A stretch of 64,000 bases of DNA from Solenopsis invicta (Eukaryota; Arthropoda; Insecta; Hymenoptera; Formicidae). The notes below the pieces were generated by a model. The model made no database searches. It was not told the DNA's origin and saw only the letters and a list, made by a program, of their open reading frames with translations. The DNA lies in contig NC_052669.1 of assembly GCF_016802725.1 (NCBI RefSeq), forward strand, positions 19,683,770 to 19,747,769, read 5' to 3'. Below, piece after piece: positions 50,582 to 63,229 of this stretch (its first letter is position 1; every line of letters starts with the position of its first letter). The position numbers were made by a program, and so were the translations under genes.

Positions 50582-52775
50582 TGTTACGGTGCACGACGCG
50601 GTCACATCTTATGTATATTTATACGCGAACGCGACGCGTGTTCTCACAGCGTCCCGGCGTCGAGTTCTGGCGTCGAGAATTCGACAGGTCGGGATATTCT
50701 GTCATGCTGCAACGCGCTTCCGATGAGCTTACGTGCGGGTCATCCCGCACGACCCGATGAACTCTTACGTCATCACCAAGTTAAAAAACACGTAAATAAA
50801 GCTTCATTGTCCGATGCAGACGGACGCCCACGAAGCGTTCGAGTTAGCCTTTGAGGTTAAGATACGCTAGGTTAGCCGACCACCTCGTCTGCTTATCCTA
50901 TTTTATCGTGTGGGCTTGGGCTGTAGCAACATACAATGCGTATATACATATATTGATTGTGACAAAATCCTCTACGGACGCTGTTTCTTTAAACGTAAAC
51001 AATTTTAATGCAAATCGAAAAAAAAGTTGGCGTATAAACACAACTGTCAAAAAGTGATGCCAAAGTAAAATGAAATTAATTACCCGAAGGCCGTTTTTGC
51101 GTTGAAATTGTGACCTGACGTAATCGTAGAGGCATACAAATTCACGGATGGAAACGCATAATTGATCTCGTACTGGAAATTAGCGTAATTGCGCTTAATT
51201 GAAAAAGGCCGAACCTTGACCTCTCCCATGCGCATTGGCCGACGTTCGAAAAGTATTTTAGTAACTTATTTTACTTGTATCGAATTACCAGCTTCTCTAA
51301 AATATGAAATTAGAGCGATCAAGTCCTGATTAACTTAATTAAGACAATTTATCAAATAATTAATATACGTGTAGTATTTTATTAACATGAAAAATAAATT
51401 TTATTTTTTTGACACATGAAAGCAAAGATTAATTAAAAATCAGACAATGAATCACTAGCTAAAAGTTTTGCCGTGGACGATTCTCTCTGCTAATTAAATT
51501 AATTAAAAATAATTAACTCTATTAACTCAAATTTGATTGAAGCCGCCCGAAATAGTTATAATTTCAAAGATTTTTGAAAAATACATATTATTCATGGAGA
51601 TAGGAATATGTATATGTAAACATATTTTTAATCAACGCCATTTTAGATCAGAAAGAGCAAAAGTTAATTATTTATCGCGACTCTTTCTTTTTTACTCTCG
51701 TGTAGAATAATTACCGCGTCCTGCGTGTGCGAAAATGATTCGAGAAACATGAGCGGAGAAAAAGTGAAAGATGCGTCTCGCGAAAGCTTCGAGGAATCCT
51801 ATTCTATCCGATCCTATCCGTTTCCTATCCGAGCCTCGGATAACAGTATGCTCCATGGAAGCCGAGGAGCATACTGCGACAGGAGGTTTTATGAGATAAC
51901 GACGTTAGAACGTGTCCGCGTATCCCGAGAGCTCCGAAAAATATCAGATGTTACGGGGAACGCATGTTGAGCGAGGAAGTCGTTGAAATCAGCCGGAACA
52001 ACAGCTGATACCACGCTACCACGCCCCCTCCACTGGACGGGCCCTCGGCAATCTCCCTCCATCGCTCCGCTTCAAAATGGCTCCGCGGCGCGGTCTTCCC
52101 TCTCCATCACAGCCCCTTCCCAAGCTCGACCAATGAGGGCGCGGAGGCGCGCGGAGTGGGGCCCTCGTACCCGCCCCACCCACCTGAGTTACCGCTCACC
52201 TCCTTGCGTCACGTGGCCTCCTGATAACTCCTACGATTCTCGAAGCTCCCAAGAGATGCGTATTCTAACCTCGCTACCTCTTAGCACCTCCAACTGTGGT
52301 ATGCTTCCCTGGTAACTGACGATTTCTAAAGCCTCACGAGTCGACGCATTTCAACGTCTGTCTCGTTACTCTACACTCCCCGTACGGGTTACACTCGCTC
52401 CAGTTATCCCCCATCTCCGTATGATCCTAACAGCGCGCAATTGTTAATATTAATTATTAATTGAGAAGAATCAGTGTCATCCTTGTGGGCGTGCTGTAAA
52501 TCAATTTACCCGCCGCTATTGTCGGATTGTACTCTCATCTCTGGTTGTGCAAGGCAATCGTTATAAGCGGCCGCCTTAATTCGAAGCGAGAATTTCCTAG
52601 CGACACATTGCTCCGCGAAATTCCTAGCGGCTCGCAGCTGGCACCGCTGCTGGTAGACCCGCTGCGCGCTCGTCGACCCGTCATTTCGCGTCGTACGTCA
52701 AATCCCGGGCGCGCGACGTGCGTCTAACGTCCTGCTCGTGCCCTCGTCGGCGAGAGAATCGCAGACCCTCGCAAC
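50582..52775. promoter_or_regulatory. Head-to-head interval between FKRP and DDAH
   Basis: The FKRP side (50582-50900) and the DDAH side (about 51980-52775) are GC-rich and probably hold the respective 5' UTRs and promoters, with an AT-rich middle. ORFs at 51725-52315 have no recognised content. No core promoter motif could be assigned by eye. Confidence 0.35.
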
Positions 52776-55700
52776 ATGCCGCTGCACCGATACACGCACG
52801 CGATCCTCTGCAGGATCCCGCTGTCGCTGCGCACGCGGGGCGAGGTGACACTGGACGAGGCTAGGACGCAGCACCTGGCTCTGGCGCAGCTTCTCCGTGA
52901 GCTCGACATCGACGTCGTCGAGATGCCGCCCGACGAAAACTCGCCGCTCTGCGTCTTCGTCGAGGACATCGCCGTCGTCTGCAACGGCATCGCCCTGATC
53001 GCCCACCCGAGTGAGCCGTCTCGCCTCAAAGAGGTACATCCGGATATTGTCACAGATATACAGTACAATGTGTCTGACAGTTTGGATTTGACAGGATGAG
53101 AAAATTAATGAAATATATAAATAATTGTATCAAATTGACTGTGGAGAAAGGAAGAGGGAAATGCAGTACAAAAAATTAATTTGTGTTAATAAATTTAATT
53201 GATATAATGATGAGGAAGAATTTAATGTTTTTGAATCAAGTTAAATTTGATTTCTTCATTGTTGGTTTTTTTGATTGCCTTTTTGTCTTTTTTTCAGCTT
53301 GATACCATCAGAGCTGTGTTGAAGAAAGAGTTAGAGATACCACTAATAGAGATAAGCGACAAGAATGCTCGTTTAGATGGTGGAGACGTGCTTTTTACTG
53401 GTAAATTCTATTCCGCGTATTCAATATTTGCCTTGGTAGTCTATACTTGCGCTTTTAAATGCGTAATCTTTTAAATTTTCTAGTTTTGACATCTGCTAAT
53501 GCATAAATATCTCATTGCAGGTAGAGAATTCTTTGTTGGGCTATCTCATTTTACAAATGAAGCAGGAGCACGAGCAGTTGCTGCCGCATTCCCAGAATAT
53601 CCTTGCGTGCCTATCAAGGTTGGTAATCTTATAGATTAACGTGTCTATATCATTTAGTAGGAATTATTAATATTCCATTTTTAATATAAAATAATTACAA
53701 ATGTTTTATTACTTACTAAATGTATCGCATGTATTAATGTCCCATTTCTGAATTCATGTTAGAATTATAAAAACATGTACAGTATGAATACGCTATCTTC
53801 GGCAGACAATGCAATTTTTCTTGCTGGATTGCTTGCAAACTAGTAAATTTCTAGAAATGTAACAACTCGTAGAATTTATTAGATTGCAAGCAATCCAGCA
53901 AGAAAAAATTGCATTATCTGTCACAAGCTTTATACATAATGATCTTAAATACTTGTCAAAATTAAAAAGGTAAACACCAAATAGTCAAAACTAGATCTTA
54001 GTGTGCCTAATATTCCATGTGTAAATTTCTATATTACATACATGCACAAAGCATATAATCCAGTTTTATTACCTTTTTTATTTAACCATTGTATAATAAC
54101 ATAACGGTCGTGTATTATATTGTAAAAAGGAAGATGTTTTATATATGATCTGTATACCTATATTTTTTATCTACCAATATTATTGTATAAGATTTATCAA
54201 ATATTAGTAATTGATTACTTTGTAATTTCTGTATCTATTTCTGAAAAACATTTTACATCTCATATCTTGATTGTATAATAGAGTGTTTCATTAATGTTAG
54301 AAGTCACTACAGAAATTAGTTTAATGTTCAAATGTGATGTATTAAGTGTCAACCTTTTTTTATTACTTTTCAATAGCAATTTTATTCTAAGTAGATCCAA
54401 TTTAAAATGAAACATTCTATATGTATCAATAACATCAATAATAGACGCATGTTTTGATTCATTAGTGACAATGAAAATTTTATGTTTATTCGCAGCACAC
54501 ATTGTATATCTATAGAAGGTACATAATATATACCTCGCGGAGATTTACATCAAACTTCGACAGACTATCATACTCACTCACCTTACTTTTCTAATGTTTA
54601 TTTAAGGTGGGTGATGGTGGCGAAGAGGTGATAGTGGAGAGTCTTACCTCAGCCCCTCTTCAGGTTTGGGTGCACTAAACTGACCCTCTTAATTATGTTA
54701 TTAAAGAAAGAATTTATAAAAAAGAAAAGAGAAAGAACATGAATAATTTCACAGGCTAGAAACGCAAACTTGCACGATTTTGAGAAACTTCTTTTCGTAT
54801 GTAATAATTTCAGAATTTTACGAGCCGCTTTGGAACTGTGACGAGTTACACAAGTTCCAGCTTAGCACTTGATCCGTGCACTTGAACAATACCACGAACC
54901 TTATTCACTCACCTTAGCATGCATATAATTTAGCATTTAACTTCGAAATATTTAAGGGCGTTATTCATTTTGTTCCAACCGTTGTTGTACAAATATCATG
55001 TATATCATGAATTTAGTGTGTATGCACTTATCAGATAATTTATATTTTACATTACACAAAACACTGTGCACGATTTGTTGGCACACTGATAATTATCATG
55101 GACATCATAATAATGCATTAAAATCATATAAGATTATAATAAATTCTTTAGACATAAAAAAATTCAAAAGATTTACAAAAATATGAATTAAAAAGAAAGA
55201 AAAGAAGTTGATTAATAAACTTGTTTGTAGTTTTCATTGATAAAATTTAACGCGATAATAATTCTCCAGTTTGTTCAAGTAATATGTCGAATTAAAAACA
55301 TGATACACGAAATGTAATGATAAAATGACTACACATTGTGATTAGTGCATTGCAATATTTATTTTATTTTCTCTTTATAACTTTCGAGATAGTAACTCGG
55401 TATTTCTCTGCTTAGGTGGCTGAATCCAAACGCCTGAAATCATTGGTTACAATGGCCGGTCCAGATGTTATATGTGTAGGGGCAGGAAAAGAATCTCAAG
55501 AAGTTCTCAAGGTTAATCTCGATTAATATAAATTACTAAATACAACTTATCACTTTCACTTATCACTTATCACTTCACTAAGAAAAATATTGTTCCAAAA
55601 TTTCACCCACAACCAATTTCACTTAGACTTTTGCTACATAACAGATATTGCTTTTCATTTTTTTTAAATAAGATTTTTTTCTTAAACTTAATAATTTAAT

Positions 55701-55997
55701 TGCAAAAAGTTTTGATTTTTATTTCTCTAATTTACAATACAGAGAATCGAGCGAGAGGCAACGTACAATTACCAAACATTAACTGTGCCCGAGGACGTGG
55801 CTGCCAATGTGCTCTACGTGAACGGCACGCTTATTCATCGGTCGGAGGATGAGATCCCACAATCGAGTAAGGTATTCGCCGAGAAGGTGGAGTTCCCGAC
55901 CAGATCGCTGCGTTTGTCTGAATTGGCGAAAGTTAGTTCCGGTTTGTCCTCCTGTTGCTTGTTGGTGCGCAGACCGCGGCACATCCGTAGCATTTAA
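52776..55997 (+). CDS. DDAH1: Dimethylarginine dimethylaminohydrolase (DDAH), complete, 5 exons, catalytic His replaced by Arg
   Basis: DDAH is a cytosolic pentein-fold enzyme that hydrolyses asymmetric dimethylarginine to citrulline and dimethylamine and so relieves inhibition of nitric oxide synthase. Exons: 52776-53033, 53298-53400, 53521-53618, 55416-55511, 55743-55997; phases agree and give 269 aa (human DDAH1 is 285). Seen: 'FVEDIAVV' (E63, D64), 'HPSEPSR', 'LDGGDVLFTGREFFVGLS' (residues 112-129), 'TMAGPDVI', 'LTVPEDVAANVLY' and the nucleophile region 'SSCCLLV' (C256, C257). The segment that reads G-L-H-L-K-S around human His173 reads S-K-R-L-K-S here, with R159 encoded by CGC at 55431-55433. 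Intron 3 (53619-55415) is long for this locus and contains a possible cassette exon and a strong hairpin. The start lies in a GC-rich stretch with FKRP about 2.2 kb away in the opposite orientation. The symbol follows the vertebrate orthologue; insects may have a single DDAH. Confidence 0.92.
53802..53923. repeat. Strong 50-bp-arm hairpin in DDAH intron 3
   Basis: The left arm contains TTTTTCTTGCTGGATTGCTT followed by GCAA, and the right arm holds the exact complement of that stretch, with a few mismatches elsewhere and a loop of about 15 bases. The transcript would fold like a microRNA precursor on either strand. A small MITE is the main alternative. Confidence 0.6.
54607..54663 (+). other. 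Candidate cassette or alternative terminal exon of DDAH
   Basis: Inside DDAH intron 3, 57 bases are bounded by an AG acceptor (TTTAAG) and a GT donor (CAG|GTTTGG). In the phase of the flanking exons they encode 19 residues without a stop, V-G-D-G-G-E-E-V and onward to P-L-Q. Inclusion would insert 19 residues just before the segment that normally holds the catalytic His. Reading on past the donor reaches TAA after V-W-V-H, so the segment could also be an alternative 3' end giving a truncated protein. Seen: splice-like borders and frame. Inferred: use as an exon. Confidence 0.4.
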
Positions 55998-57530
55998 ACA
56001 TGAAAAGAGAATAAGATCTTGCGATGTAATCGCAATTTATTGCCACCAGTGCTATCCGCGAAACACGAAACGTAAATCCAAGTTTTCTTCTCTTGTCAAA
56101 GAATTCGCGGAGAAATACAATACATGACAATGGCGATTCGTCATCTTGACGTTTTGATAAGTATTTTTTTTTTAAATAATTTAAAATGTTACTGTATTAT
56201 TTTATATCTTGCAAAGAGAAAATATTTCAAGAGATTAATATATACATATGTATACACACACACACGTACACATACATACACACACACTCATGAACTTCCC
56301 GATTCAATCGTACACACTTGATATTTCACTCGCTCCAAGAGGCAAAAGCGCGGTTAAATTACGTTGATACATAAACGTATATAATTTTTATATATTTAGA
56401 GTAGGAAAGTAATATATTTAAATTTTATGTTATTTATGTTTATGCTTTTTGCAAGATAATCTCTTTATTCTTGTCATTTATTTAAATATTCGTTATTTTA
56501 TGACTTTTATTTCCAGCTGCAGCTACAGAGTTTTACTTGACTAGTATTTTCAAGAATTTTTATTTTATTTATTGTTTATTTTATGCATTTTTTTCCTATG
56601 ATATTCCAAAAAGTATATTATAGAGTAAGGCTACAGAGTTACATCTTATAGTTCTCAACAGGATTGATCTTTGCAAATATGGCACGTAACACAATATGGC
56701 ACAAATCCGATTTTATAATATATATATATATATATACACTATATATATAGAAGGGTTGGAATATTGATTTTTATTACGATATATATAATTAAATCAAAAT
56801 TGACTCGTCAATTCAAATTATAATTAAAACCAATGTCTACATGCACACATAACGGTGGATCATTTGTAATCTGCATGGCTTACGCAATTAGGAAAAATAT
56901 GATCGTATATATTATCAGTATTCTGACTCCCGCAACGCATTCGTAACTAGTCTGAAACGTGTTCACATCGAAACATTCAAATAAATATCTCTCTATCACC
57001 TAATAATGTATCGCAAAGTTATTAATAATGTGAAAGCACTGATAGTTGTTATGTTATAACGAAGTTACATAATTAAAAGTTTAAACAGAAATCAATATAT
57101 AAAATTTCTGTATAAAACTTAGTACATGTATGAGATTTTGTGCAACATACTTGAAACATTTTTAGATTTAATCAATATCGCGGTGATAAAAAGATACGAA
57201 ATAGAATTGCGATATACTTTGACACTGGTAAGTGTCGCTGTGACAATTTAGCATTTTGTACTACAATGTTTAAATAATCTTGTAGTATTTGTCTGTAATA
57301 CTTTTACAAAACTTTTGTATGCGTTCGCTTTACGTTAAAAACACTGGTGTTTATGTTGTATAGTATTTTTCATAATGGAACTTCATGGTTTTAGAAATAT
57401 TATATCAAGATTATAAAACACATATATAAAAATAAGTAGATCTTTTAATGCAATTAGTTGTGCAGTATTTACAGATTTTATTACAATTGTGTTCTATATT
57501 CAAAGATATTGTCAAAAACTTATAAGTTCA

Positions 57531-57562
<32 letters not shown>

Positions 57563-58036
57563 TAAAAGTTTTTACAAAAAATAATTAGTCTTTTTAAATG
57601 TACAAGATACAATTTTCTAAGTCACCAATACCAATTTTTCAGAAAATTTGTTTAAAAATTTCTATAAAACACGGTGTTATTTTAAGATAAGGCACAAAAA
57701 TATTGCATGATAAACGATAAAATGATGCTATAAATTACGATTGTTACTTTAGGTGCTTATAAAATATAAGTGATCTTTTACACTCACAAAGAGAGACTCG
57801 CAAAGAGATTTTTCGGAATCGAGAAATATTCCAGTCATTTAAAAAAATAATACAGTCTCATTACATGACTGAACGTTTTCAAGAGATTACTTATTATAGG
57901 CACATACTTCGACAGTGGTTCATTCACACATTCTTCCCACACATGATGATAAAGGCGTACACTTATCCTTAACTTGTCACTATTATATGTGTATCATTTC
58001 TGTTCTATTTGTTTCATTCTACCATGGTCGAATCAA
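55998..58036. other. Tail-to-tail interval between DDAH and SLC12
   Basis: AT-rich with CA and TA microsatellites. The DDAH 3' UTR must end here, but no single poly(A) signal stands out; an AATAAA at 56980-56985 is one candidate. No coding sequence seen. Confidence 0.4.
56251..56289. repeat. (CA)n microsatellite
   Basis: A broken run of CACACA and CATACA units lies about 250 bp past the DDAH stop, probably in its 3' UTR or just beyond. A (TA)n run lies further on at about 57532-57555. Confidence 0.6.
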
Positions 58037-58042
58037 TTTATT
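58037..58042 (-). terminator. Candidate polyadenylation signal of the SLC12 gene
   Basis: TTTATT on the plus strand (AATAAA on the minus strand) lies about 120 bp beyond the SLC12 stop codon. Position supports use as the poly(A) signal; chance occurrence is possible. Confidence 0.45.
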
Positions 58043-58162
58043 TCTGCACAGATGATTAAGTCTTTCTTTTTGCTTGTAATACTGCGATATCGCTATTGTC
58101 ACGTCACACTGTGACGTCTTATATTTTTGCATATAAAACGTCTCGTCAGTTTCACATCAATA

Positions 58163-61100
58163 TTATGAATAAAATGTTAAAACCGACGTATGATTACCCC
58201 GGACCAGTAAAAATGGTGGCATATCGCGTGTTAGCGTTTCCAACCACGCCATGTAAAGAGGCGCAGATACAGCACCTTTCCGAGGCATTGGTAGTGTCCT
58301 ATAAATTAATTAATATCAATTAAAAACAATCCGTCTCAGTAAATAAGTCCGTAATGTAAATACTTACATAACGACTAAATTGGCTTCCATGGAATTTTCA
58401 AGTAATAATTCGCGTAAACGGAGATGTCTATTGGTTTTCTCTTTCATCGCCATAAGTTCCGAATCTTTAATAATATCTAAAGTAAAAAGATTAAATACAT
58501 AATTATATAGTATATACTGACAACAGATTAACTTGTTAGTTCTGTTTTATTTTATGCTATTCATAGAATAAACTCATATAAAAATTACTCATACCGTCAT
58601 CGGAATCTTTCGAATCAGCTGATTCCTGGAAATCTGCTATTAATGAGTCAAAGAATGTCTTTGTACCGGTTTGCGCTGGTTTCGAAATATCCGGTATGAC
58701 TTTCAGGGCAGAATAATCAATCCGGAATTTCGACAGGAGACTCGCCATACTACAAAAGAATTAATATTAATCATCGAAAAAATTATTTGACGCAATAAAT
58801 TTTCTAGAAAGCATCGTCAAAAATGCTTACCTTCTCTGCTCATACTCCAGTTCAGAGTTCTTATTGGCAAGAGCGAATACTCTCAATTTGCAGTTAGACC
58901 AATTACGCCTCGTGCTGATAATATAGGGTAATAAAAGCGTAAGGCCACCATCATCGTACAGCCACCATACATCGATAGTACCTTTCTTATGTTTCCGTTG
59001 AAACTTTGTTACTACGTTAAGTATATTCGTGATTGGTACTATATTTGGTCTATTCTCGCGCTGCTCCTCGGATGGATTGGGATATTCGTTAATCGTTTTT
59101 GAACGTCTTGGCGTGGGACTACCAGGGATCGATATATCAGACGTGCTACTAGCTACAACAGTTACATTAATTGTTAAGCGCCACTCTTCAGGAGAATATA
59201 TATACATATATTAGGTCTATTAAATATATTGTATTAAAAATACAAAAAAAAATATCTTCTTTTAAAAACCTTGGCTAAGCTGCGAAAAACTCTGATTGCC
59301 CGGTATTGAAGTAGGCGCGAGTCTCTTTTGATCTTCGGCATCTCCGATGGTCGCACTGCAATCCAAACCTTCCTGAAGTCGAAGAAGCGCCACTGCTACA
59401 TGCATATCCAGAGCTTTGCTGTGTAAGGTAAAAAAAAAGATTACTAAACTAATCCTCTTTACGTAATTGCAAATTAATTAGAATGTGATACACAAAAGAC
59501 TTACTGCATGATGTTGAAGTACATATTCAAATTCTCCCGAGAACAGGTAGTCCAATCTTGCTTGTAACCCATTAGCAAGATATTAGGTCTCATTTTCCCA
59601 AGTCCGGCAGCTTGAAGAAGAGAAGTAGCACCTTCTTGGAAATTCGAGCTGTCCACCAGCGAGTAAAATGCCTTAATCTTACTGGCTCTGAGCCAGGAAG
59701 AATAATTTTGCACCATGCTGTTGCGTGTTTTGTACGATATGGGTGTCTGAAGCACACAAATATAAATCATTATCGTCTGGGCATATCGAATCGATAAAAA
59801 GTAGGAACAGACGTTACCTCAATGATATGACCACAAATAAATAAACTCTGATGTTTAGTAATATGATGAGCGAAATCGACGAGAGACGATCTCGTGTTCG
59901 GTGCGCCAGTGAGAACTAAAAGCTGTGGTCTATAATTTTTCACGTGCTCCTCAACACGATCCAATTGTTGTACAGCAGTTAATGCATTATTATAGGTCTG
60001 GGCTTGTGTAGTTGAACCCCAATTTACATCTGTAATATATTTTCGTGAAGAACACAATACATTGAAAAACCAAAAAAGCAGCGCATAAATAAAAATAAAT
60101 TTCTATTAAACGAAAAATTACCAGGTTTTCTATACGAGACTACTAAATATAGCGCTAAGACTACGCATAATGTTATTAGAGCCGTCCACCATGAGATCAA
60201 GAACATCACAGAAACACAAAGGATAGCACCAGCGAGACTGAGCCACATGTTGTAATACTAAAAAAAGAACAGAATATTATATAATACAGATAATAAAAAT
60301 AGAGACAACGCCATAGATGTTATATTTTTACGTTACATACCTTGAAAGTTGGTCGCCATCCGATCGGCTTAGCTAAGGAAGCGTGGAACGTACTGAAATT
60401 TATAAGAGTGTAAGCAGCCAAAAAGAAGTTCGAAATCAACGGTGCGATAGCGTTTAATTCACCTGGAAAAAAGTCGATATATGTATGTCAGAAAAAAACG
60501 ATTTTCTCAGTATAATTACAGAATTGACACTTACCTATCAAAATAAAAGCAACGGCGATGATGAAAGTAAGTAAATAACCACGAATCGGCTCCTTATCTT
60601 TTTCTCCGCTAAACCACGCAATTCCTGGATACAGCTTATCGAGGCAGAGTGCTTGAAATACTTTCGGCGCTGAGACCAGTGATGCCAAGGCACTTGAAAT
60701 TGTTGCTGCAAAGCAACCGGCGTAGATGATGGGTCCAAAGCCGGAAACTAATTGGATCACCTATAAATAGTCGACAACGTCGCTTGCTTATCTTAGTTTT
60801 TGCATTTAACATTCTTAATATAATTAATAATCATTATTCATTACTATAATTCCTCGTTTGTAAATTATATAACTTTATGCACCTCAAAACTGTTATGACT
60901 GCCATATTTGCACCCTGCAGTACAGTTAAAATCCGTTCCGTATACACTCCATGTGCGATTGATATTCTCGATAATTGTATTATTTTCGATCATAGTGGCA
61001 TTGTCTATGTCGAGAAATGACAGGGCCGAAAGTGAATTGTTGTATGTCGTCCATAAATCAGTAACGTTGCCAGTCGCATCTCGCATAACGGAACCACCGA

Positions 61101-63229
61101 TCATAATTGCCATGAGTAGATATGACAATGATGTCAAGAGAATTGCGAGTAAAGTGCCTTTCGGGATTGCCGTTTGCGGATCCTAAATTCAAGATAAGAT
61201 TTAGAAATGGCACGAAAGTTCTGTGCTTACATAAAATATTCGCAAATGTCAACAATCATGATAATTAATACGAAACGCAAATCTTTTACCATCAGAGGAA
61301 ATGTATCATTGTACAGAAGATAACTTTAATCGAATGTGCAAATTGATGAATAATCGAATACATAATAATTCCGTAAATCATATCGTAAGTCAAGCATTAA
61401 TTACAAATATCTCTCATAGACGAAAAGACTAAATCACCTTCAAGTCACCGGATATATTCGCACCAGCCAGGATGCCCGTTGCCGCTGGGAAGAAAATGGC
61501 CAAAACTGAAAAGAAATTATGATGCACGCCTTCGCTGTATCTATAGTTCGGATATAAATTTTCCTTGATTAGCGCAGCTGCAAATCACAAATAAATAACG
61601 AAATTAGTACTTAATTCCTTCATTACGATAATAATTTATAAAAGATATAAATGTCAAAAATATGCGAAAAAGAAATGTTGATGCATTACCGTTGTATCCA
61701 ATGAATCCTTGAGCCCTCTCTTTGTCGCTCTTGGGGCCCACGAAGGAGCCAATCATGAAATCGACAATAGCCAAGAGAAGAATTATCAGCAAAAATATTT
61801 GCGCTTTCGCCTCCCATTCCAGACCAATTATAACAATTATCAGTAGCACAACTATCGTTATGCAACCTGCAAATCCAATGTAAATGTTTGTGTAAATTTG
61901 CGTCGATATAATTTTAGAGCAAGAATTAAAAGTAGCAAAATTAAGTTCAATCATCGACGTTATAGATATAAATAATTACATCAATGATAGTATTTAAATA
62001 TACGAACAATTTTTACATATTAATAACAATTTTTATATATTAATTCACATGAAAATATTGATTAATCAAAATTGCAATTTTTATTTTTATTTAAAAATCA
62101 CACAAATTTTTACAGACCTATAATCCTGATATCCATGATTCCGCAATCGACCATGCAGGCATTAAAAGGGCGGAGACAATCCACTAAACTCTCGCAAAAT
62201 CCGACTACGTACATAGAACAAGCGACAGCGTTCGCCAGAGAAAATATAAGACCTATAGATCCGCCAAACTCAGGTCCCAATGATCTGGAAATCATGTAAT
62301 AAGTCCCACCTGCAAAAAAAAGGGAAACGTGCACGTTTTGATTAACATCACGTCGACGCAATTATTTGGCAAGACAATTTACATATGTGCAAACAATTAC
62401 GAAGATATTAATTAACCTGGTATATATATGTGACACTATCAGTCAAATAAAAGATTGATAAGAAAGTGATTAAAACCATCGGTTTTAATCACTTTTTTCC
62501 TTATATAATGTTAGAGTTTTCCTTCTTTATCTTTTTATAATCTCATTCTGAATTTATTACAACTCGTATGGGCCAGTGGAATATAGAAATCTTGCAGTAT
62601 AATTTAATAAAATAATATTTATATGTATACTATATATATTTTTTGCATGTATAATTATCATATAAAATATAATGTATTCTTTCGTTTTATCAAACGATAA
62701 ATAATATATTGCGAAATAATTAAACCGATTTAATTCTCTGTGAAATTTTAATTAAACATATAATTCCTAAAATATATTTTCTCTTAATTTTGATTTACAT
62801 AATCATCAAATTTATAAGAAACGGTATTTTATTTATTAAATCTTCTTTCATTTCCAACACATACCATAGAAATTTATAGTTCTATTATTTAACGCATACC
62901 TCCTTTGATTAGACCATTCGTACTGATCGCCGACATCGACAAAGACGTAATCGTCGTGACTACTGTTGTCGTAAGAATCAACAAAATAGCTTGGCCTGAA
63001 ACGATATTGATGTTAAAATCTCAAACATTCAATGAATTGAAAAAATAATTCGACGATAGAACAACTCACCTACTCCGGTCTGCGCTACGACCCAGGAGAG
63101 TCGCAGGAAGAGCATCACCCCCCAGATGTTGAGAAGACATCGCATCAGCACTCCTTGGATCCATCCGAACTTCACTCCTGGCGCCGTGGCTTTCAGTTGT
63201 GGAACAGTTAACGTATGCGAGCCCGACCT
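58163..63229 (-). CDS. NKCC-type SLC12 cation-chloride cotransporter, 16 exons visible, N-terminus beyond right edge
   Basis: Electroneutral Na-K-2Cl-type cotransporter of the plasma membrane, used for transepithelial salt transport and cell volume control. Exons from the N-terminal side: 63229-63070, 62995-62900, 62309-62118, 61866-61690, 61577-61438, 61182-60883, 60760-60535, 60462-60341, 60257-60122, 60029-59818, 59746-59505, 59418-59270, 59152-58831, 58749-58595, 58476-58368, 58298-58163. Phases agree and give 957 codons to the TAA stop. TM1 has 'LNIWGVMLFLRLSW', TM3 'MYVVGF', TM6 'FPAATGILAGANISGDLK' and TM8 'ATISSALASLVSAPKVFQ'. The Tyr in TM3 is the potassium-site residue of NKCCs (His in the thiazide-sensitive NCC branch), so potassium coupling is likely. 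The TM7-8 loop carries six N-glycosylation sequons and one Cys pair. The C-terminal domain ends in 'VRGNHTSVLTFYS', as in vertebrate NKCC. The cytosolic N-terminus with kinase-docking motifs is missing. The insect paralogue (ncc69-like or another) cannot be decided here. Confidence 0.95.
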
